Source: Edaphobacter lichenicola (GTDB lineage Bacteria > Acidobacteriota > Terriglobia > Terriglobales > Acidobacteriaceae). Taken from it: a stretch of DNA of 64,000 bases. The stretch lies in assembly GCF_014201315.1 (NCBI RefSeq), contig NZ_JACHDY010000002.1:930001-994000 (forward strand). The letters are read 5' to 3'. How positions within the stretch are numbered: the stretch's first letter is position 1; each line of letters begins with the position of its first letter. Shown here one piece after another: positions 17,714-26,874 of the stretch. Under the pieces are notes generated by a model. That model saw only the letters and a program-made list of their open reading frames with translations. It had not been told where the DNA came from and ran no database searches. A program made the position numbers and the translations under genes.

Positions 17714-18808
17714 TTACGGCTGACCGTAGTACAGGCTTCTCGTCCTTGCCGTCATTCCCGCGGTTTCAACACTGACCGCGACCACGTGGGACTGGTTTGG
17801 CCGGTCAGACGGCACCGGTTCCACGGTGAGCGTGTAAAACGCGTCCGCCTCCGCAACACAGCGAGTAATCTGCTGCGTGATGTCGTTGCTCGAGTTGAGT
17901 GCCTGCCCGCCACTCTGCCTCGCCAGCACCTGCAGCGCAAGATCTCCCGCCTGCGCATCCTGTGGCTTCGATACCGGCTTCAGAAACTCCTCGTAGTAAA
18001 ATACGCGGGTCGTCGCGGCATCTGCTACGCCAAGCGGATCGATGCTGTAGAGCGTGATCCGAGCCTGCCGGAGTGCCGTGGAGAGATAGACAATCGACGA
18101 AAACAGCCCCTGCTGCTCCTTCGCAGTCAGCGTGATATTCGGTCCGCTGAGAATCGGCCAGCCTGGGCTTATCCAGATGACCATCTTCCGTCCCGGCTCC
18201 TTCGACTCCGTGGCGGCAAGCATACCGATCGCCTTGAGGGAGAGATCCAGGCGCTCCTCCGCGCCGTAAAAACCCGCCGAGCGCCGTATCGTTCGCAGCT
18301 TCGTCACATGCTGATCGAAGTCGGCCAGCAACGCATTTCCGTCACGCGAGGAGCCACTCTGCATCTCTGTCCCCGTGTCGCTGAAGAAGGCCAACGACAC
18401 AGGATGCGTAAGCTGCCCGCCGTTTTGCAGAAGAAACTTCTTGAGCTGGTCGCGCTCATACGCCACGCGGGTAAACGAAGTATTCACCTCATCCACCAGG
18501 AGGATGATCTTCACCGGCTCGGCGGGAGCAGCACTATCCACCGCGCGGAACGAGAGAATCTTTCGGATCTGGTTATTATCGCGCACGACAAAGTCATTCT
18601 GCGTGAGGCCGGCTCTGGGCTTTCCCGACCGATCCGTCACCACAACATCCAGCACCAGGTTAGAGTCCCGCGCTTCGGAGATTGGCGCAGAGGCCGCGGG
18701 CAACTGGTCCGGCGGCGGCGTGGGAGCTGCCTGCTGCTGGGAGAATGCCGCGAGAGGAAGAAACAAAAGACAGAACAGAACCAGCCGGACCCGATTCAAC
18801 GCACTCAT
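17714..18808 (-). CDS. Secreted VWFA-related acidobacterial protein
   Basis: 364 residues with a signal peptide (VRLVLFCLLFLPLAAFSQQQ). It has the acidobacterial VWFA-related pattern: NLVLDVVVTDRSGKPRAGLT..DFVVRDNNQ (an Ig-like or DUF-type prodomain), then IILLVDEVNTSFTRVAYERD as the MIDAS-type strand, KLRTIRRSAGFYGAEERLDLSLKAIG, MVIWISPGWP and IDPLGVADAATT. The DxSxS MIDAS is imperfect (DEVNTS), common in this family. It is exported; a role in adhesion or protein interaction is inferred. The ATG at 18808 has GGAGAGG upstream. A weak AACCG/CGGTT hairpin with T-run beyond the stop (about 17693-17712) may terminate it. Confidence 0.82.
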   Translation of the reverse strand: MSALNRVRLVLFCLLFLPLAAFSQQQAAPTPPPDQLPAASAPISEARDSNLVLDVVVTDRSGKPRAGLTQNDFVVRDNNQIRKILSFRAVDSAAPAEPVKIILLVDEVNTSFTRVAYERDQLKKFLLQNGGQLTHPVSLAFFSDTGTEMQSGSSRDGNALLADFDQHVTKLRTIRRSAGFYGAEERLDLSLKAIGMLAATESKEPGRKMVIWISPGWPILSGPNITLTAKEQQGLFSSIVYLSTALRQARITLYSIDPLGVADAATTRVFYYEEFLKPVSKPQDAQAGDLALQVLARQSGGQALNSSNDITQQITRCVAEADAFYTLTVEPVPSDRPNQSHVVAVSVETAGMTARTRSLYYGQP

Positions 18809-19132
18809 CACTTCCACCTCTCCACCTCAAAGACCTCTCTTGCAGTCGTGCGGCCTGCGGGATAAAAGCTGCAGGTTGAAACAAAGCGCAGCGGTCGATC
18901 ACAGCGGTCGATCTTCGACCCTCGCATGAAGGACGCAGCAGCGAGACCGGTAGTTTCAGCAAACTCGCCCGACAGCATATTAGATGCGACAGCATCCTCA
19001 AAAACAGCCGCGCCGTACCTTTTTGATGGCGCAGGATGCGACTCTCTCGATATCCTCCTCCTGCGCTTCGGTCCACGGAGATCGGGTGCGAAGCGAGCGC
19101 CAGCTTCAACTCAAAACGTATCAGGGCCCAAC

Positions 19133-21190
19133 ATGCCTGCATCACGCCTGCTTTATGGCACTACCATCTTCCTCGGCGCGTTCCTTCTCTTCCTGGTTGA
19201 GCCGATGGCCGCGAAGCAACTGCTGCCTGTGCTCGGCGGCTCCTCCGCCGTGTGGCTGACATGCCTGGTCTTCTTCCAGGTCACACTGCTGCTCGGCTAC
19301 CTCTACGCCCACTGGATCACGCGTTGCCAGGCCACCACCTGGCGCCGCCACGTCTATCTGGTCACGCTCGCCGCCGCGGCGGTGCTGCTGATCGCACAAA
19401 GATTCGTCCCCACAGAGCCTGCCCAAGGTGTTGGCCACCCCTTCACCACCATCTTCTCGACGCTCGCCTTCACCATCGGCCTGCCATTTCTCTTGCTCAG
19501 CGCAACCAGCCCGCTGCTGCAGGTCTGGCTCCAGCGCACAAGGGGCGGCACCATCCCCTACCGCCTCTTCGCACTCTCGAACTTCGGCTCTCTTCTCGCT
19601 CTCATCGTCTACCCCTTCGTCGTCGAGCCGCACCTCACCCTGAAGCTCCAGCGGAGTCTCTGGTCGTTCGGCTTCCTCCTCTACGCCGTCTTCTGTGCGA
19701 CCATCACGCGCCAACTGCCCGCACCTGCGCCGGCTGACACGGTTGAAGAATCGCAAACCCCAGCCCCCGCTCCCGCCAGAGCAAAGTGGCTCTGGTTCCT
19801 TCTCCCCATGGCCGCCGCGATGCAGCTCAGCGCAGTCACCAGCCACCTCACCGTCAACATCGCCGCGATCCCGCTCCTCTGGATGCTGCCGCTCGCCATC
19901 TACCTGCTCACCTTCATCCTCGCCTTCGAGTTCCCCGCGCTCTACCGTCGCGGCATCGTGGTGCGTCTGCTGGTCGTGATGCTGGCCAGCCTCGGCTACG
20001 CTATCTCGAAGACCGACGTGAGCCTTCCCATCGGCATCGCCATCCTCTTCTTCCTCGCAGAGTGCTTCCTCGCCGGACTCTTCTGCCACGCGGAGGCCTA
20101 CGCCCTACGCCCGGAAAACCCCACCGAGACCACGCTCTTCTACCTGTTGGTCGCCGCAGGAGGAGCAGCAGGAACCTTCTTCATCGGCATCGCCAGCCCA
20201 ATGATCTTCTCGGCCAACTACGATCTCGCAATCTCGTTCTTCGTCACCGCTGCACTCGCCATCGTCGTCACGTGGAGCGACGGCTGGCCGCAGCGTCTTC
20301 TCTGGTCCACCGCCGCCGCGTTGTTGCTCTTCTTCGCCATCATGCTGCACACCGCCTACGCCCGCGAGGCCATCCTCGAGGTTCGCAACTTCTACGGAAC
20401 CCTCCGCGTCAAGCAGATGGTCGGCCCACACGGGGGCACCGAGCGCATGTTGCTCAACGGCACCATCCAGCACGGCACGCAGCTCTTCGCGCCCGGCCTC
20501 ACCCGCACGCCCACCACCTACTACGCCGACAACTCCGGCATTGGCCTCGCGCTCCATCACTGCTGCGAATCGCGCCCACGCAACATCGCGGTCATCGGCC
20601 TCGGCACCGGCACCATCGCAACCTACGGCACCGCCAGCGACCACATCCGCTTCTACGAGATCAACCCACTCGTACGCCCCGTCGCGCAGAACCTCTTCAC
20701 CTACCTGCGAGACTCTCCCGCGCAGATCACCTTTGCCGACGGCGATGCACGTACCTCCCTAACCCGCGAGTTGACGCAAGAGTCTCCACAAAACTTCGAC
20801 GTCATCGCCATCGACGCCTTCTCCGGCGATGCCATCCCCCTCCACCTGCTCACCATCGAGGCAATCGCCCTCTACAAAAGACATCTGGCGCCAAATGGCA
20901 TCCTGGCCTTCCACGTCTCCAACCAGTACCTCAATCTCGCACCCGAGATCGCGCAGCTCGCCCGCGCCGCCGACATGCAGGCAAAGCTGATCGAAAGCCA
21001 GCCCGACGACTCGCTTGGAGCCTATCGTGCCACCTGGATTCTGCTCACCTCGAGTCCCACCTTCTTCGATCAACCCGAGCTCGCAGCCGCTGCCAGCGCC
21101 GTCCCCTTAGATTCATTGGACGCACGCCTCCGCGTCTGGACCGACGACTACTCCAGCATCCTGCCCATCCTTCAGTTATCGCATCACTAG
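19133..21190 (+). CDS. Membrane protein fused to spermidine-synthase-like domain
   Basis: 685 residues. The N-terminal 430 or so form about 10-12 transmembrane helices (LLYGTTIFLGAFLLFLVEP, VWLTCLVFFQVTLLLGYLYA, LPLAIYLLTFILAFEF and others). The C-terminal part is a Rossmann methyltransferase-like domain of the spermidine-synthase type: NIAVIGLGTGTIATYG (motif I), IRFYEINPLVRPVAQ, FADGDARTSL and FDVIAIDAFSGDAIPLHLLT (the aminopropyl gate region). Such fusions are widespread in acidobacteria and Proteobacteria and their substrate is not firmly known. The ATG at 19133 is preceded by AGGG and fits the first helix; the frame upstream is not hydrophobic. Convergent with the propeller gene across repeat A. 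Confidence 0.85.
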   Translation: MPASRLLYGTTIFLGAFLLFLVEPMAAKQLLPVLGGSSAVWLTCLVFFQVTLLLGYLYAHWITRCQATTWRRHVYLVTLAAAAVLLIAQRFVPTEPAQGVGHPFTTIFSTLAFTIGLPFLLLSATSPLLQVWLQRTRGGTIPYRLFALSNFGSLLALIVYPFVVEPHLTLKLQRSLWSFGFLLYAVFCATITRQLPAPAPADTVEESQTPAPAPARAKWLWFLLPMAAAMQLSAVTSHLTVNIAAIPLLWMLPLAIYLLTFILAFEFPALYRRGIVVRLLVVMLASLGYAISKTDVSLPIGIAILFFLAECFLAGLFCHAEAYALRPENPTETTLFYLLVAAGGAAGTFFIGIASPMIFSANYDLAISFFVTAALAIVVTWSDGWPQRLLWSTAAALLLFFAIMLHTAYAREAILEVRNFYGTLRVKQMVGPHGGTERMLLNGTIQHGTQLFAPGLTRTPTTYYADNSGIGLALHHCCESRPRNIAVIGLGTGTIATYGTASDHIRFYEINPLVRPVAQNLFTYLRDSPAQITFADGDARTSLTRELTQESPQNFDVIAIDAFSGDAIPLHLLTIEAIALYKRHLAPNGILAFHVSNQYLNLAPEIAQLARAADMQAKLIESQPDDSLGAYRATWILLTSSPTFFDQPELAAAASAVPLDSLDARLRVWTDDYSSILPILQLSHH

Positions 21191-21193
21191 AAA

Positions 21194-21345
21194 CTAAGTT
21201 GTCCTGCCGACGAGCCTCCTGCGCGGAGTGCGGTCACTTCGTGACAGGTATACCCCTTCGGCTGGTGCTCCCGTTGGTCGCGATAACAATCTTCCGCCGA
21301 CCAACGGGAGGCCCCGGGCGAAGCCGGTATACACCCCACGAAGTG
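21194..21345. repeat. Long palindromic intergenic repeat, copy A
   Basis: A 13-bp perfect inverted repeat (CTCCCGTTGGTCG at 21268-21280, complement at 21298-21310) with a 17-base loop forms the core. The arms extend imperfectly with GTATACC and CACTTCGTG motifs mirrored on both sides, so the whole spacer can fold into a long hairpin. It sits between two convergent gene ends. The same core, with the same 17-base loop length, occurs at 29826-29868. Confidence 0.8.
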
Positions 21346-21347
21346 CG

Positions 21348-22370
21348 CTACTTCGCCCAGGCCAGGCCGTCCGCCGCATCACCCGCATCGATCAACCGCG
21401 CCATCTTCCACTGCCCAAGATCGATCTCCGCCACCTGCCTGCTTCTAAAGCAGGAGACAAACGCAGACTTGCCATCGGGGTTCATCAGGATCTCCGTCGG
21501 CCCATCCGCCACGTCGATCGTGCGCGCCACCTGCATCGACGTCAGATCAACCACCGCCACCTGATGCGTCGTTCGCAGCGCCACCAGCAGCCACCGCCCA
21601 TCGAGCGTCGTCGCCGTCCCGTATCCGACACTCGGCAGCGGAATCCACGTCTTCAACTTATTGGTCGCGGTATCGATCACTGCAAGCTGCGGCTTGGCCT
21701 GGTCCGCCGTGAACACCATGCTGTCGTCGCGCGAGATCGCAATCCTCTGCGTATCGGTCGAGACTGGAATAATCGCCAGTGTCTTGCGCGCCTTCATATC
21801 CAGCACCGATACCGTGCCCGGTCCCACGTTCGCCGTGTACCCGCGCGAACCATCACGCGACAGCGCCAGCATGTGCGACTGCTCCTGCCCCGTAGGCACG
21901 CTGCCGACAATCTTCAAAGTCTTCGGGTCGATAATGCTGATCGTCTTATCCAGCTCCGTCGTCACGTACAGCATCCCGCTGTTCTTGTCATAGATCACGC
22001 AGTGCGGCCGCACCCCGTGCCCGAAGTCGATCGTGTGAACAATCTTGTGGCTGGCAAGGTCGATCACCGAAATCTTGCTGCCGTCCGTACCCGGCTTACC
22101 CACCCCGGCACTGCCATAGATCGGCACGTACGCCGTCGTTCCGTCGGGCGAAGCCGCCACCTCGTGGCCCGTCACCCCATCCACCAGCACAGTAGCCGTC
22201 TGTTTGCCCGCGCCGGGATCGATCAAACTCAGATCTCGATCACCCTGGTTCACCACCAGCAGCAGCGGGCGGGCATCTTGTTCCGCGGGTCTCTGAGAGA
22301 ACGCAGCCGCTCCGCCAAAGCCCACGAAGAGACAGCCCACAATCGGATACGAAAAAAAGATCTTCTTCAT
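21348..22370 (-). CDS. Secreted YncE-like beta-propeller protein
   Basis: 340 residues with a signal peptide (MKKIFFSYPIVGCLFVGFGG, cleaved near AAAFSQ). The rest is a seven-bladed 40-residue repeat propeller: LLLVVNQGDRDLSLIDP, HEVAASPDGTTAYVPIYG, KISVIDLASHKIVHTIDFG, SMVFTADQAKPQLAVIDTAT and WLLVALRTTHQVAVVDLTS. Such propellers in the periplasm bind ligands or DNA, as YncE does, but no specific ligand can be read. It is convergent with the spermidine-synthase-like fusion. Confidence 0.85.
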   Translation of the reverse strand: MKKIFFSYPIVGCLFVGFGGAAAFSQRPAEQDARPLLLVVNQGDRDLSLIDPGAGKQTATVLVDGVTGHEVAASPDGTTAYVPIYGSAGVGKPGTDGSKISVIDLASHKIVHTIDFGHGVRPHCVIYDKNSGMLYVTTELDKTISIIDPKTLKIVGSVPTGQEQSHMLALSRDGSRGYTANVGPGTVSVLDMKARKTLAIIPVSTDTQRIAISRDDSMVFTADQAKPQLAVIDTATNKLKTWIPLPSVGYGTATTLDGRWLLVALRTTHQVAVVDLTSMQVARTIDVADGPTEILMNPDGKSAFVSCFRSRQVAEIDLGQWKMARLIDAGDAADGLAWAK

Positions 22371-22455
22371 AAGGCCATCAGTATAGCCTCGCGCAACAGC
22401 AAAGACTCGAGTGCCTGCCGGTGCGCAGCCATCAACGCCTCCGCATCAAGCTGCT

Positions 22456-23268
22456 TCATGCGTCTGCCGTTTGCAGCACCCACGCCTCTCCCACCATCTG
22501 AACCTTCTCCATTCCCTTCGAAGAGAGCACGACAAAGTCGCGGTTAGTGATGGGCCAGCTCGCTGCGAGTTTGTAGCCCAGATGCTGACGGGCCGCCTCG
22601 AGCTCGTCCGGACCGAAGATGCGGCAAGGCAACGTCTTGACAAACGTCTCCAACGTGAAGAAACCTTCGCTGGCTGAGACAGGAACTTTATTCAAAAAGA
22701 TCATGTAAGGCTTCCGCGGCAGCCGCCCGATGAGCTCTTCAATCGACCAGTCCACATACTGCAGACTCCCCGAACACAACAGCGCATCACACGCCTCGGT
22801 CTCTTCCACGTGCTCGTAGAAGCGTAACGAGTGCACCTCCGGCGGCACGCGCCGCCGCCCCTCCCTCACCATCGCCGGCACATCCACAATCTGCCAGCGA
22901 AAGTCTTCCGGAAGATCGAGCATCTCTCGAAACGCGTAGAACTTCACTCCGATATGACCGCCAAAATCGGTCACGGCATGGAGATGGTTCTCGCGCATCA
23001 GCTTCTGACAGAACACCAGGATCGGCCAGTCGAACGGGTGAATGGTCGAGTACGATTCGATCCCGATCGAGACCAGAGATTCATTGTCGTAGGTTGCGCG
23101 GCGCGAAGGCGGAAGTGAGCTCGTTGCCTCGTCGCTGGTGCTGAATCGCCCGCGATAGTGTCCGAACTCCTTGCCGGCTACGAAATCCAGCACCCCGGAC
23201 TGCCGCAGCTTCTTGTACCCCGGAAAGGTTGAAAGGTTCAAACGTGTCAGAACGCCCGTCATGGTCAT
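22456..23268 (-). CDS. Putative methyltransferase, TIGR04325-like
   Basis: 270 residues. The central part VTDFGGHIGVKFYAFREMLD (about residue 98) replaces the usual glycine-rich motif I, followed by WQIVDVPAMVREGRRR and CDALLCSGSLQYVDW, a pattern I associate with the TIGR04325 methyltransferase family, often found beside sugar-modification genes. The C-terminus FEGPDELEAARQH-like stretch (CRIFGPDELEAARQH) and YKLAASWPITNRDFVVLS complete the fold. Here it stands apart from polysaccharide genes. Start at 23268 or the Met two codons later. Substrate unknown. Confidence 0.6.
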   Translation of the reverse strand: MTMTGVLTRLNLSTFPGYKKLRQSGVLDFVAGKEFGHYRGRFSTSDEATSSLPPSRRATYDNESLVSIGIESYSTIHPFDWPILVFCQKLMRENHLHAVTDFGGHIGVKFYAFREMLDLPEDFRWQIVDVPAMVREGRRRVPPEVHSLRFYEHVEETEACDALLCSGSLQYVDWSIEELIGRLPRKPYMIFLNKVPVSASEGFFTLETFVKTLPCRIFGPDELEAARQHLGYKLAASWPITNRDFVVLSSKGMEKVQMVGEAWVLQTADA

Positions 23269-23463
23269 GGCACTTCATCCGGTTGTATTTGGGGAGGAAC
23301 TCAAATATAGGCCGCTTAGGGGCTTGATTCCGTGGTTAATTGTTAATATTGTGTAAATATTCTCTAAGCATTGAGCCACGAACATGCAAAAGGTTAGCGA
23401 ATTGCTGCGCATTTTGTTGCATGCAATCCTGTATCCATTCACCGGCCTATACTTACAGAAAGT

Positions 23464-24297
23464 ATGCCCGAACTTCCTGAAGTCGAGACCGTCGCGAATG
23501 GCGTTCACGCCAGAATCCACGGCCAAACCGTGCGCTCGGTCTGGACCAGCAACAAGCCCCAGACCTTCAAATCTTCGCCCGAAGCGATCGTCGAAGCTCT
23601 CACAGGCAGCCGCATCGACCGCGTCCACCGCGTCGGAAAGACGATCGTCGTCGATCTGAGTCGCTCCAGAGAGAACAAGAAAAGTTCCGCGCAGTTCCTC
23701 GTCCATCTCGGCATGACCGGCCGCCTGCTCGTCTCAACGCCCGACACGCCGATTCCACCCCACACCCACGCCATCCTGACCCTGAGCACCGGAAAAGAGC
23801 TTCGCTTCGTCGATGCCCGCCGCTTCGGCCGGTTGTCCGTGGTCGAAGCCGCCACTCCCGAAGAAAGATACGCCGGACCAGGTGCCGAACCCCTCACCAT
23901 TGGGCTTGAAGACTTCATCGCGCTCTTTCGTGGCCGTAAGACCCCGATCAAAGCCGCGCTGCTGAACCAGTCGCTTCTCCACGGCGTCGGCAATATCTAC
24001 GCCGACGAGAGCCTCTTCCATGCCGGCATTCGCCCCACACGCCACGCCGGACGCCTCACCCGTGCCGAACTGACGCGTCTTCACGCAGCGCTGATCAAGG
24101 TACTCACCGAGGCGATCAAGCTGGGCGGGTCGTCCGTCTCAGATTACGTCGACGCCGACGGAGTCGCAGGCTTCTTCCAGCTGCACCACCACGCCTACTC
24201 GCGCACCGGCCAGCCGTGCCTTCTCTGCGGTACGCCTATCAAGCGCTTCGTCATCGGTGGCCGCAGCACACACTTCTGCCCCACCTGCCAAAGATAG
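23464..24297 (+). CDS. mutM: Formamidopyrimidine-DNA glycosylase
   Basis: Removes 8-oxoguanine and other oxidised purines from DNA and nicks the strand. 277 residues. The N-terminal PELPEVETV gives the catalytic Pro2 and Glu3; Lys in VGKTIVVDL and HLGMTGRL follow; the H2TH region includes LLNQSLLHGVGNIYADESLF; the C-terminal zinc finger is CLLCGTPIKRFVIGGRSTHF with the closing CPTC. All key residues are intact and the length is normal. ATG at 23464 is the family start. It is a single-gene unit. Confidence 0.97.
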   Translation: MPELPEVETVANGVHARIHGQTVRSVWTSNKPQTFKSSPEAIVEALTGSRIDRVHRVGKTIVVDLSRSRENKKSSAQFLVHLGMTGRLLVSTPDTPIPPHTHAILTLSTGKELRFVDARRFGRLSVVEAATPEERYAGPGAEPLTIGLEDFIALFRGRKTPIKAALLNQSLLHGVGNIYADESLFHAGIRPTRHAGRLTRAELTRLHAALIKVLTEAIKLGGSSVSDYVDADGVAGFFQLHHHAYSRTGQPCLLCGTPIKRFVIGGRSTHFCPTCQR

Positions 24298-24354
24298 CGT
24301 TCGGTCGAATTTAACACCACGGATTCCACGGGCTAAGCCCGAAGCCGCCGCGTT

Positions 24355-25251
24355 TTATCGAGCGGCGGCCAGCTCCGCCGAGACAGCAGCGCCGATCACC
24401 CTCACCTCAGGCGTATCGTCGACGATCTCCAGCGAGTACCCCTGCAGCGGACTCATCTTCACCATCTGCTGTAGATAATCCTTCACCATGGACATATCGA
24501 GAAACCGCGTGTTGAACCCCGCGATGAAGATCTTCCCCGGCCCAGCCATATGAATCGTAGTCGCCGACGCTGCGGCCAGAGCCTTGTGCCAGAGCCGTTT
24601 GAAGTCCAGGCAGCGAGCATCGCCCTGTTTGGCCGCCTCGAAGACCTCCTCCGGCTCCATGTCGAGGAAGCGCAGGCGCATCGCACGATGTCCCATGATC
24701 CCTTCCATATGCCCGCGCCCGCCGCATCCGCAGAAGCGCTCTTTCTCATCGAGCGTCACCACCGTGTGGCCGCCCTCCCACACGCCGGGAGCGAAGGGAT
24801 ACCGCCCATAGCCGATTCCGACCCCCAGCGTCCAGACCCGGATCATGCTGTCCAGCTTGCCGTGCATCGAAGCCAGCCCCGCAGCCATTCCATCGGCATC
24901 ATTCACCGCCGTCACCGAAACGTTGAGTCCATGGTTGCGCATCTGCGCAATCAGCAGCTCCTGAATCTTCGCGCCCTTGAGCTGCGGCAGGTTTGGCGCC
25001 TCTGCGACCACGCCATCCTTCACCAAACCGGGTAAAGCCACGCCAACCGCCGTGAAATCCTTCGCCCCATCGGCTGCAAGGAGCACCTGATTTGCGATCG
25101 TCTCCACCAGAGCTTCGGTGTGCTGCTCCACCAACGCATCTTCGTCGTCGTGATCTTCAGGAAAACGTCGTACCGGTCCTACAAGCTTGTGATCCACGAC
25201 CAAGCCGGCCGAGATCCGCTCCGAAAGTATTACCCCAATTGTCTTTGCCAT
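24355..25251 (-). CDS. ROK-family sugar kinase or regulator-like protein
   Basis: 298 residues with the ROK fold: TIGVILSERISAGLVV (phosphate 1), VGVALPGLVKDGVVAEAPNL, VTAVNDADGMAAGLA with the catalytic-base Asp, and GGHTVVTLDEKERFCGCGGR, the zinc-binding motif of the family. In place of the usual CxCGxxGCxE the last cysteine is a His (CGCGGRGHME). ROK members are glucokinases or N-acetylsugar kinases. Start at 25251 (MAKTIGV); a 14-codon upstream extension is not conserved. It is 34 bp downstream of sthA on the same strand, probably one operon. Confidence 0.8.
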   Translation of the reverse strand: MAKTIGVILSERISAGLVVDHKLVGPVRRFPEDHDDEDALVEQHTEALVETIANQVLLAADGAKDFTAVGVALPGLVKDGVVAEAPNLPQLKGAKIQELLIAQMRNHGLNVSVTAVNDADGMAAGLASMHGKLDSMIRVWTLGVGIGYGRYPFAPGVWEGGHTVVTLDEKERFCGCGGRGHMEGIMGHRAMRLRFLDMEPEEVFEAAKQGDARCLDFKRLWHKALAAASATTIHMAGPGKIFIAGFNTRFLDMSMVKDYLQQMVKMSPLQGYSLEIVDDTPEVRVIGAAVSAELAAAR

Positions 25252-25285
25252 TACGCTGTCCGCCTCGTCCTCGGGTGCCGCGTTT

Positions 25286-26686
25286 CTACTCAAATTTGCT
25301 GACGCGGTTCAACCCGTTGAAAGCCGCAACTTTATAACATTCTGCGAGAGTTGGATAGTTGAAGACCGTATCCACGAAATAATCCAGTGTTCCGCCCAGT
25401 GCCATCACCGCCTGGCCGATGTGCAGCAGCTCACTCGCACCCTCGCCGATGATGTGAACGCCGAGGATTAGGTGGTTCATCCGGTGGAAGATGATCTTGA
25501 GCCGGCCCGTCGTATCGCCGCGAATCTGGCCGCGCGCAATCTCGCGGTAGTAGGCCACGCCAACCTCGTACGGCACATCCTCCTCGGTCAGCTGCTCTTC
25601 AGTCTTGCCGATAAAGCTGATCTCCGGAATCGTATAAATTCCATACGGGTAAAGCCCCGGATTCGACAGAATCTTCTCGTCTCCAAACGCCCGTGCTGCA
25701 GCCACGCGACCCTGCTCCATCGACACCGATGCCAGAGACGGGAATCCGATCACATCGCCCACGGCAAAGATCGTCGGAACCTTGGTTCTGAAATCCTTAT
25801 CCACCGGGATGCGCCCGCGCGAGTCGGACTCGATGCCCACCGCAGCCAGGTTCAACTCGTCCACATTGCCTTGGCGGCCGACTGCATACAGCAGAGCATC
25901 GCCCTGAACCTTCTTCTTGCTCTCGAGATTCGCCACGACGGTTCCGTCCGGCATCTCTTCGACCGACTCCACCTCTTCGTTCAGCCGCATCGTCACCCGC
26001 GAGTCTCGCAGATGGTAGCTCAGCGCCTCGATGATCTCCTGGTCGGCAAACTCCAGCAGCCGCGGCCTTCGCTCAATCAGCGTCACCCGCACTCCGAGGG
26101 CTGAGAACATACAGGTGTACTCCACCCCGATCACACCGCCGCCCACGATGATCATCGTCTTCGGCAGGTTCACCAATTCCAGCACTAGGTCCGAGTTGAT
26201 GATACTGCGCCCGTTGATCGGCACCTTCGGCGAAGACGCCGGCTTGGTTCCGGTTCCGATCAGGATGTTGTTCGCCTCATACACCGTCGAGCCGCGCGAG
26301 TTCGTCACCTTCACATGCGTCGCATCTTCAAAGCTCGCCACCCCAACCAGCATCTCGATGTTGTTCCGCGAAAGCTGCGCCTCGGTCACGTCGATCTCGG
26401 TCTTGATCACGTGCTGGACCCGGAACGCCAGGTCCGCCATCGTGATCCGTTCCTTCACCCGGTAGTTCATCCCATAGATGGACTTGTAGTTGTATCCGGA
26501 GAGGTGAAGGACCGCCTCGCGCATGGTCTTCGAAGGAATCGTACCGGTGCTGATGCAGGCCCCGCCGACCACCTCGCGCATCTCCACCAGTGCGACCTTC
26601 TTGCCCAGCTTGGAAGCGTAAATTGCAGCTCGCTGCCCGGCCGGCCCGGACCCGATGACAATCAGATCGTAAACACTACTACTCAT
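25286..26686 (-). CDS. sthA: Soluble pyridine nucleotide transhydrogenase
   Basis: Interconverts NADPH and NADH in the cytosol (FAD enzyme). 466 residues. The FAD motif GSGPAGQRAAIYASKLGK is at the start; the disulfide region reads GGACISTGTIPSKTMRE, with only one of the two redox cysteines, which is the mark that separates SthA from dihydrolipoamide dehydrogenase. The NAD-binding motif IIVGGGVIGVEYTCMFSALG, the second FAD motif IFAVGDVIGFPSLA and the C-terminal HIIGEGASELLHIG dimer domain are complete. Length is normal. The ROK gene follows in the same direction; thiE is divergent. Confidence 0.92.
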   Translation of the reverse strand: MSSSVYDLIVIGSGPAGQRAAIYASKLGKKVALVEMREVVGGACISTGTIPSKTMREAVLHLSGYNYKSIYGMNYRVKERITMADLAFRVQHVIKTEIDVTEAQLSRNNIEMLVGVASFEDATHVKVTNSRGSTVYEANNILIGTGTKPASSPKVPINGRSIINSDLVLELVNLPKTMIIVGGGVIGVEYTCMFSALGVRVTLIERRPRLLEFADQEIIEALSYHLRDSRVTMRLNEEVESVEEMPDGTVVANLESKKKVQGDALLYAVGRQGNVDELNLAAVGIESDSRGRIPVDKDFRTKVPTIFAVGDVIGFPSLASVSMEQGRVAAARAFGDEKILSNPGLYPYGIYTIPEISFIGKTEEQLTEEDVPYEVGVAYYREIARGQIRGDTTGRLKIIFHRMNHLILGVHIIGEGASELLHIGQAVMALGGTLDYFVDTVFNYPTLAECYKVAAFNGLNRVSKFE

Positions 26687-26874
26687 ATTGGCACATACTC
26701 ATGGACATCCACTCCGACGTCTTGGCGGCTCTTGTCCCGTTATCGGCCCCTCGAGTGGCGATCGTGAGGGGCCAGTTGCTTGACTGTGTGCGTGTTCGCC
26801 TTACTGCCTTGAAACTACCACACCAACATCACAGACTCCACTTAGTGGCCTTGGCACCATACACTGATTTCACC

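Noticed and set aside
17537..18865. A 442-codon frame opposite the VWFA gene
   Set aside because: Antisense shadow; the minus-strand gene has a signal peptide and family motifs.
19786..21564. A 592-codon Arg/His-rich frame over the spermidine-synthase-like gene
   Set aside because: Alternative frame of the same strand, with no domain and a composition typical of shifted GC-rich codons.
21228..22547. A 439-codon frame opposite the YncE-like gene
   Set aside because: Arg/His-rich antisense shadow of a clear propeller gene, running through the palindromic repeat.
26687..26874. TPP riboswitch in front of thiE
   Set aside because: None of the conserved THI-box elements (CUGAGA, GAACCUGAUC-like) is present in the gap.
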